NCBI RefSeq assembly: GCF_000373925.1
Contig: NZ_KB892708.1
Coordinates: 124,001-188,000 of the forward strand
Length of the DNA: 64,000 nucleotides
Direction: 5' to 3'
From: Actinopolymorpha alba DSM 45243
GTDB lineage: Bacteria; Actinomycetota; Actinomycetes; Propionibacteriales; Actinopolymorphaceae
Below the pieces are notes generated by a model. That model worked only from the letters and a program-made list of their open reading frames with translations, made no database searches and had not been told where the DNA came from. A program made the position numbers and the translations under genes. Below, in pieces: positions 61,176 to 64,000 of this stretch (position 1 is its first letter; every line of letters begins with the position of its first letter).

Positions 61176-61826
61176 GTGATCAGTTTCAACGCGGCCATGG
61201 GTATCGCGCTGGTGGCGCTCGGGTTGGTCCTGACACCCGGGCCCAACATGATCTACCTGGTCTCCCGATCGGTGACGCAGGGCCGCCGCGCCGGGCTTAT
61301 CTCCCTGTTCGGCGTCGCGGTTGGGTTCTTCGTCTACCTGCTGGCCGCGACCGCCGGTATCGCGACGCTCTTCGCGCTGGTGCCGGCTTTCTACACCGCG
61401 CTCAAGCTGGCCGGGGCGGGGTACCTTCTCTGGTTGGCGTGGAAGACCGTGCGCCCCGGCGGCGGATCGGCGTTCGCACCTACGCCGCTGCCGGCGCACC
61501 CGCCCCGCAAGCTCTTCACGATGGGCCTGGTCACCAACCTGCTCAACCCCAAGATCGCGATCCTGTACGTCTCGCTGCTCCCGCAGTTCGTCGACCCGAG
61601 CCGCGGTCACGTCGGCACCCAGAGCCTGACGCTGGGGCTCATCCAGATCAGCATCGCGTTGAGCGTCAACGCCGCGATCGTGGTGACCGCGGGCTCCATC
61701 GCCGCGTTCCTCGCGCGAAGGCCGACCTGGCTTCGCGTCCAGCGCTACGTCATGGGGACGGTGCTGGCCGGACTCGCCATCCGAATCGCCGCCGACCGGT
61801 CCCGCGCCGTGGCGGTCACGCCGTAA
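61176..61826 (+). CDS. LysE family amino-acid exporter
   Basis: 216 aa, about six TM helices. LVLTPGPNMIYLVSRSVTQGRRAGLIS is the signature N-terminal segment of LysE/RhtB exporters, and GLVTNLLNPKIAILYVSLLPQF the conserved mid-region. Exports an amino acid or derivative; substrate not predictable. GTG with GGGAGG 5 nt upstream. The 227 bp after it contain only a doubtful 28-codon minus-strand ORF. Confidence 0.88.
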   Translation: MISFNAAMGIALVALGLVLTPGPNMIYLVSRSVTQGRRAGLISLFGVAVGFFVYLLAATAGIATLFALVPAFYTALKLAGAGYLLWLAWKTVRPGGGSAFAPTPLPAHPPRKLFTMGLVTNLLNPKIAILYVSLLPQFVDPSRGHVGTQSLTLGLIQISIALSVNAAIVVTAGSIAAFLARRPTWLRVQRYVMGTVLAGLAIRIAADRSRAVAVTP

Positions 61827-62053
61827 GAGCAGGTGGGGATTCTTCCGCCAGGTCGGGGTGCGCTGCGGTTGGTGTCTCACATTGTGTACATCCGCTGGAC
61901 CTCACGCGCCAGATTGCGCACCTCACGCGGCGAATTCGACCCGCGTCTCGAGCACCCACCGAAGAGTTTGAATAGGCGTCGAGGCCGGGTAATCGTTGAA
62001 CCCCACCATCAGCCCGGTGATGCTCGCCGCACCAACCAGACCGCAGGACCTGA

Positions 62054-63037
62054 TCACGAGGAAAGCGGGAGTGGTTTGCGATAGCGCGGCTCCCGCTCGA
62101 TCACCTGATATCCGAGACCTTCGTAGAACCGAACGCTGCGATGCGGATTCTCGGCGACGGTGCTGAGTTCGGCCGAGGGGACGCGGCGGTCAGCCAGGCC
62201 GCACAGGCTCCCGTACACCAGGGCTCTGCCGAGTCCGCGCCGCCGCCACGGCTCCCGGACCGCGACCCACGGAGTGTGCCCGGTGCCGTCCGGCCGGATC
62301 TCGCTGATGACGACCCCCGCGACCTCGTCGCCGGCCCAGGCGACGCGCCACAGATCGGTGTCGTGCTGGCGTTCCCTGACATCTCGCTGGTATTCGGCGA
62401 AGGAACGCGGGACATATCCGGTCCGGCTGGGAGTGAAGCACTCTTCGATCGCCTGATGGATCCGCGGGTGGTCAGTCTCGGCGACGGTGCGCAGGTCGAT
62501 GCTGGTGGGGAGGGTGGGTGGTGGGGTCAGCCGGGTCGCGGCGGCCGGGTCGCACGTCATGGTGACGACGGTGAAGGCGAGGCGGTATCCGTGGCGGTGG
62601 AGCAGTGCCGCGGTCTCCGGGTCGTCCTCCGCGGCGTTCGTGCCGAGCATGATCGGCCCAGATCCTGGCTGGCGCCGGGCGAGAGCTGAGGCCTGCTCCT
62701 CCTGCCGGGTCAGGAGCGCACCGCCGATACCGCGCCGCAGCCAGGCCGGTGCGACCCACCCCAACAGCAGGTAGACCCGGGTGGAGTCGACCTCGGTCCA
62801 CCAGTCGAGCCAGGTGTACCCGACGATCTGCTTGCCCGACCCGTCCGTGACTTCGGCGACCAGGCAGGTGGCCCGCTGGTCGGGCGAGCAGTCGGGGTCG
62901 TCCGGTCCAGGGAACCAGCCGTCACCATCGCGTACGGCCGACCGGACGGCCTGAAGGCCGGTGTGGTCTGGAGGACCGGCGTACGGCCGGATTCGTACGT
63001 CGGGATTGGCCGTGGTCGCGCCAGTGCCGTACGACAT
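62054..63037 (-). CDS. Tandem GNAT-domain N-acetyltransferase
   Basis: 327 aa, two GNAT folds. Acetyl-CoA loops: VAPAWLRRGIGGALL (first domain) and VREPWRRRGLGRALV (second), the latter followed by VAENPHRSVRFYEGLGY. The architecture resembles mycothiol synthase MshD, but its specific motifs are not evident; I treat substrate as unknown. GGAGG lies 4 nt before the ATG. A 30-bp palindrome sits 26 bp upstream. Confidence 0.85.
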   Translation of the reverse strand: MSYGTGATTANPDVRIRPYAGPPDHTGLQAVRSAVRDGDGWFPGPDDPDCSPDQRATCLVAEVTDGSGKQIVGYTWLDWWTEVDSTRVYLLLGWVAPAWLRRGIGGALLTRQEEQASALARRQPGSGPIMLGTNAAEDDPETAALLHRHGYRLAFTVVTMTCDPAAATRLTPPPTLPTSIDLRTVAETDHPRIHQAIEECFTPSRTGYVPRSFAEYQRDVRERQHDTDLWRVAWAGDEVAGVVISEIRPDGTGHTPWVAVREPWRRRGLGRALVYGSLCGLADRRVPSAELSTVAENPHRSVRFYEGLGYQVIEREPRYRKPLPLSS

Positions 63038-63062
63038 GAAGCCTCCACCTGGTCACGAGATG

Positions 63063-63092
63063 CCTTTGAGAGGTCGCGCGACCTCTCAAAGG
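63063..63092. promoter_or_regulatory. 30-bp perfect palindrome between divergent genes
   Basis: CCTTTGAGAGGTCGC (63063-63077) is followed directly by its exact reverse complement (63078-63092), with no spacer. It lies 26 bp before the GNAT start and 126 bp before sixA. Full symmetry and divergent placement suggest an operator for a dimeric or tetrameric regulator; as RNA it would be a 13-bp hairpin with a CGCG loop in the GNAT leader. Confidence 0.65.
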
Positions 63093-63217
63093 TCAGAGAG
63101 TCGTCGGGTCAGATTCTTCGGACGACTCCGCGGTCGGGCAACCGAGAATTCCGCGGCGCCTGGACGGCGGCACGCCTGGTCGAGGCGCAGGCTCACCGGG
63201 CTGGCAGAGTGGAGGAC

Positions 63218-63724
63218 GTGACCCGACGACTCCTGCTGCTGCGCCATGGTAAGGCCGAGTCCCCGCTCGGAGTCAGCGACCAGGACCGTCCGCTGGCCGG
63301 CCGCGGACGGAGACAGTCGGAGTACGCCGGAGCGGAGTGCCGGGCCCGCGGCGTCACCCCTGAACTCGTGGTGGTCTCACCGGCACGGCGGGCATGGGAA
63401 ACCTGGGAGTGGTTCGCGGCGGGACTCAAGGCGGCACCGGAGGTCGACATCGATCGCCGGGTTTATGCCAACACGGTGGACGATCTCCTCGACGTGATCA
63501 ACGAGGTGCCGGACGAGATCGGCACGCTCCTGATCGTCGGTCACAACCCGTCGGTCGCCGGGCTCGCGAGCATCCTGGACGACGATTCGAGCCGTCCCGC
63601 GCGTACGCCGCTCGCCGACGGCTATCCGACAGGTGCCTTGGCGGTCTTCGACCTCGACGTGTCGTGGGCGCTGGTCGCGCCGGGCGTTGCCCGCCTGCGC
63701 GAGGTCATCCGCCGTCCCCACTGA
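63218..63724 (+). CDS. sixA: Phosphohistidine phosphatase SixA-like (histidine phosphatase family)
   Basis: 168 aa. The RHG motif has His10 (LLLLRHGKAESP) as phospho-acceptor, and the second catalytic His is in VGHNPSVAGL. Compact size and PLAGRGRRQSE fit SixA, which removes phosphate from phosphohistidine proteins; other small-molecule phosphatases share the fold. GTG at 63218: CAGAGT ends 7 nt upstream and GGAGG is too close for an SD, so it may be leaderless. Confidence 0.83.
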   Translation: MTRRLLLLRHGKAESPLGVSDQDRPLAGRGRRQSEYAGAECRARGVTPELVVVSPARRAWETWEWFAAGLKAAPEVDIDRRVYANTVDDLLDVINEVPDEIGTLLIVGHNPSVAGLASILDDDSSRPARTPLADGYPTGALAVFDLDVSWALVAPGVARLREVIRRPH

Positions 63725-63778
63725 TCTGGTACCCGATCAAGTGGGAACGGCGGATGGAGCCGATCTGGTCGACGCGGA

Positions 63779-64000
63779 TCAGCGCGGCTGAGAGAGCTGG
63801 GGAACGCGTCGCCAGGCTGGCCGGGCCGCATTGGTCAGAGCCCGCAGGAGCCACTCCACCGGGCCGTACCCGTGGCTCGCCAGCCACCGCGTACTCACCA
63901 CCAACTGAGCGCAGAAGATCGCGACCGCGACGAGCAGGACGACGAGCGGGGAGAGCTGGCCAATCAGACCAAGCCCGTAGCCGGTGAAGAGCAGCGTACA
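63779..64000 (-). CDS. DUF418 family membrane protein, C-terminal fragment (runs off the window)
   Basis: Minus strand, 73 residues then TGA. Starts in a TM region (LFTGYGLGLIGQLSPLVVLL), continues VAIFCAQLVVSTRWLASHGYG and ends GPVEWLLRALTNAARP, the characteristic end of DUF418 proteins (GPLEWLWR-type). The N-terminus lies beyond base 64000. Convergent with sixA. Function of the family is unknown. Confidence 0.75.
   Translation of the reverse strand, partial: CTLLFTGYGLGLIGQLSPLVVLLVAVAIFCAQLVVSTRWLASHGYGPVEWLLRALTNAARPAWRRVPQLSQPR

Noticed and set aside
61923-62009. 28-codon minus-strand ORF (MVGFNDYPASTPIQTLRWVL...) between lysE and the GNAT gene
   Set aside because: Residue composition is plausible, but there is no SD, no homologue I recognise and no neighbour coupling. 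It may be the remnant of a lost gene; not strong enough to annotate.
62054-63037. Calling the tandem GNAT protein mycothiol synthase (MshD)
   Set aside because: Only the two-domain architecture and length agree; I could not recognise MshD-specific motifs, so the substrate is left open.

Overview
The window is high-GC, densely packed DNA from an actinomycete (Actinomycetota). The gene order is the conserved actinobacterial housekeeping order: hisS-aspS, rarA-alaS-ruvX-mltG-aroE, aroC-aroK-aroB-aroQ-pepP-efp-nusB-bldD, pyrR-pyrB-pyrC-carA-carB-pyrF, mihF-gmk-rpoZ-coaBC-metK-priA, def-fmt-rsmB-rpe, and a riboflavin operon. GTG starts, GTGA/ATGA stop-start overlaps, leaderless genes, mIHF, BldD and an actinobacterial-type degenerate PriA all agree. 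The group within the phylum is less certain. A Propionibacteriales member (Nocardioides/Kribbella/Actinopolymorpha-like) is a guess based on style; no rRNA is present to decide it.

Layout. 1-2810: 3' part of hisS and complete aspS. 3012-9094: a five-gene peptide/oligopeptide ABC importer in the unusual order permease, binding lipoprotein, permease, ATPase, ATPase, lying between aspS and rarA. 9229-14933: rarA, an opposite-strand VapBC-type toxin-antitoxin pair, two small conserved membrane proteins and alaS. 14950-22786: ruvX, mltG, aroE, a secreted BBE-like flavoprotein, a prepilin peptidase, aroC, aroK and aroB. 22793-26498: a Cys-rich protein and a membrane-anchored L7/L12-like protein (both minus), then aroQ, an M24 peptidase, efp and nusB. 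26605-36066: bldD (minus) and the divergent pyr operon. 36079-40170: accessory genes (AlkZ-like protein, zinc alcohol dehydrogenase, CysQ, lipoprotein). 40171-47691: mihF, gmk, rpoZ, coaBC, a small membrane protein, a radical SAM protein, metK, priA. 47794-53883: HAD phosphatase, CBM48 mini-protein, Nudix, exonuclease, def, fmt, rsmB, rpe. 54105-57455: a large secreted subtilase. 57683-61086: FMN riboswitch and ribE-ribM-ribBA-ribH. 61176-64000: LysE exporter, tandem GNAT, SixA and the C-terminus of a DUF418 membrane protein.

Functional themes. The genes supply translation (aaRS, EF-P, Def, Fmt, RsmB), the shikimate pathway (five steps here: aroB, aroQ, aroE, aroK, aroC), de novo UMP synthesis (all enzymes except PyrD and PyrE), and riboflavin synthesis (all except RibD). 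Several control devices can be read directly: a PyrR-binding hairpin that buries the pyrR Shine-Dalgarno sequence, a near-consensus BldD operator upstream of bldD, an FMN riboswitch with an SD-sequestering hairpin, and at least seven genes whose start codon lies exactly 6 nt after a TANNNT -10 element (leaderless).

I did not find a large undescribed system such as a defence island, CRISPR array or prophage. The less expected items are smaller: a 30-bp perfect palindrome between two divergent genes (63063-63092), two tiny ORFs that exactly tile the carA-carB and ribM-ribBA gaps, a twice-frameshifted gene where pyrD might be expected, an 11-bp-phased repeat over the vapB start, and a 26-bp inverted repeat behind the subtilase gene.
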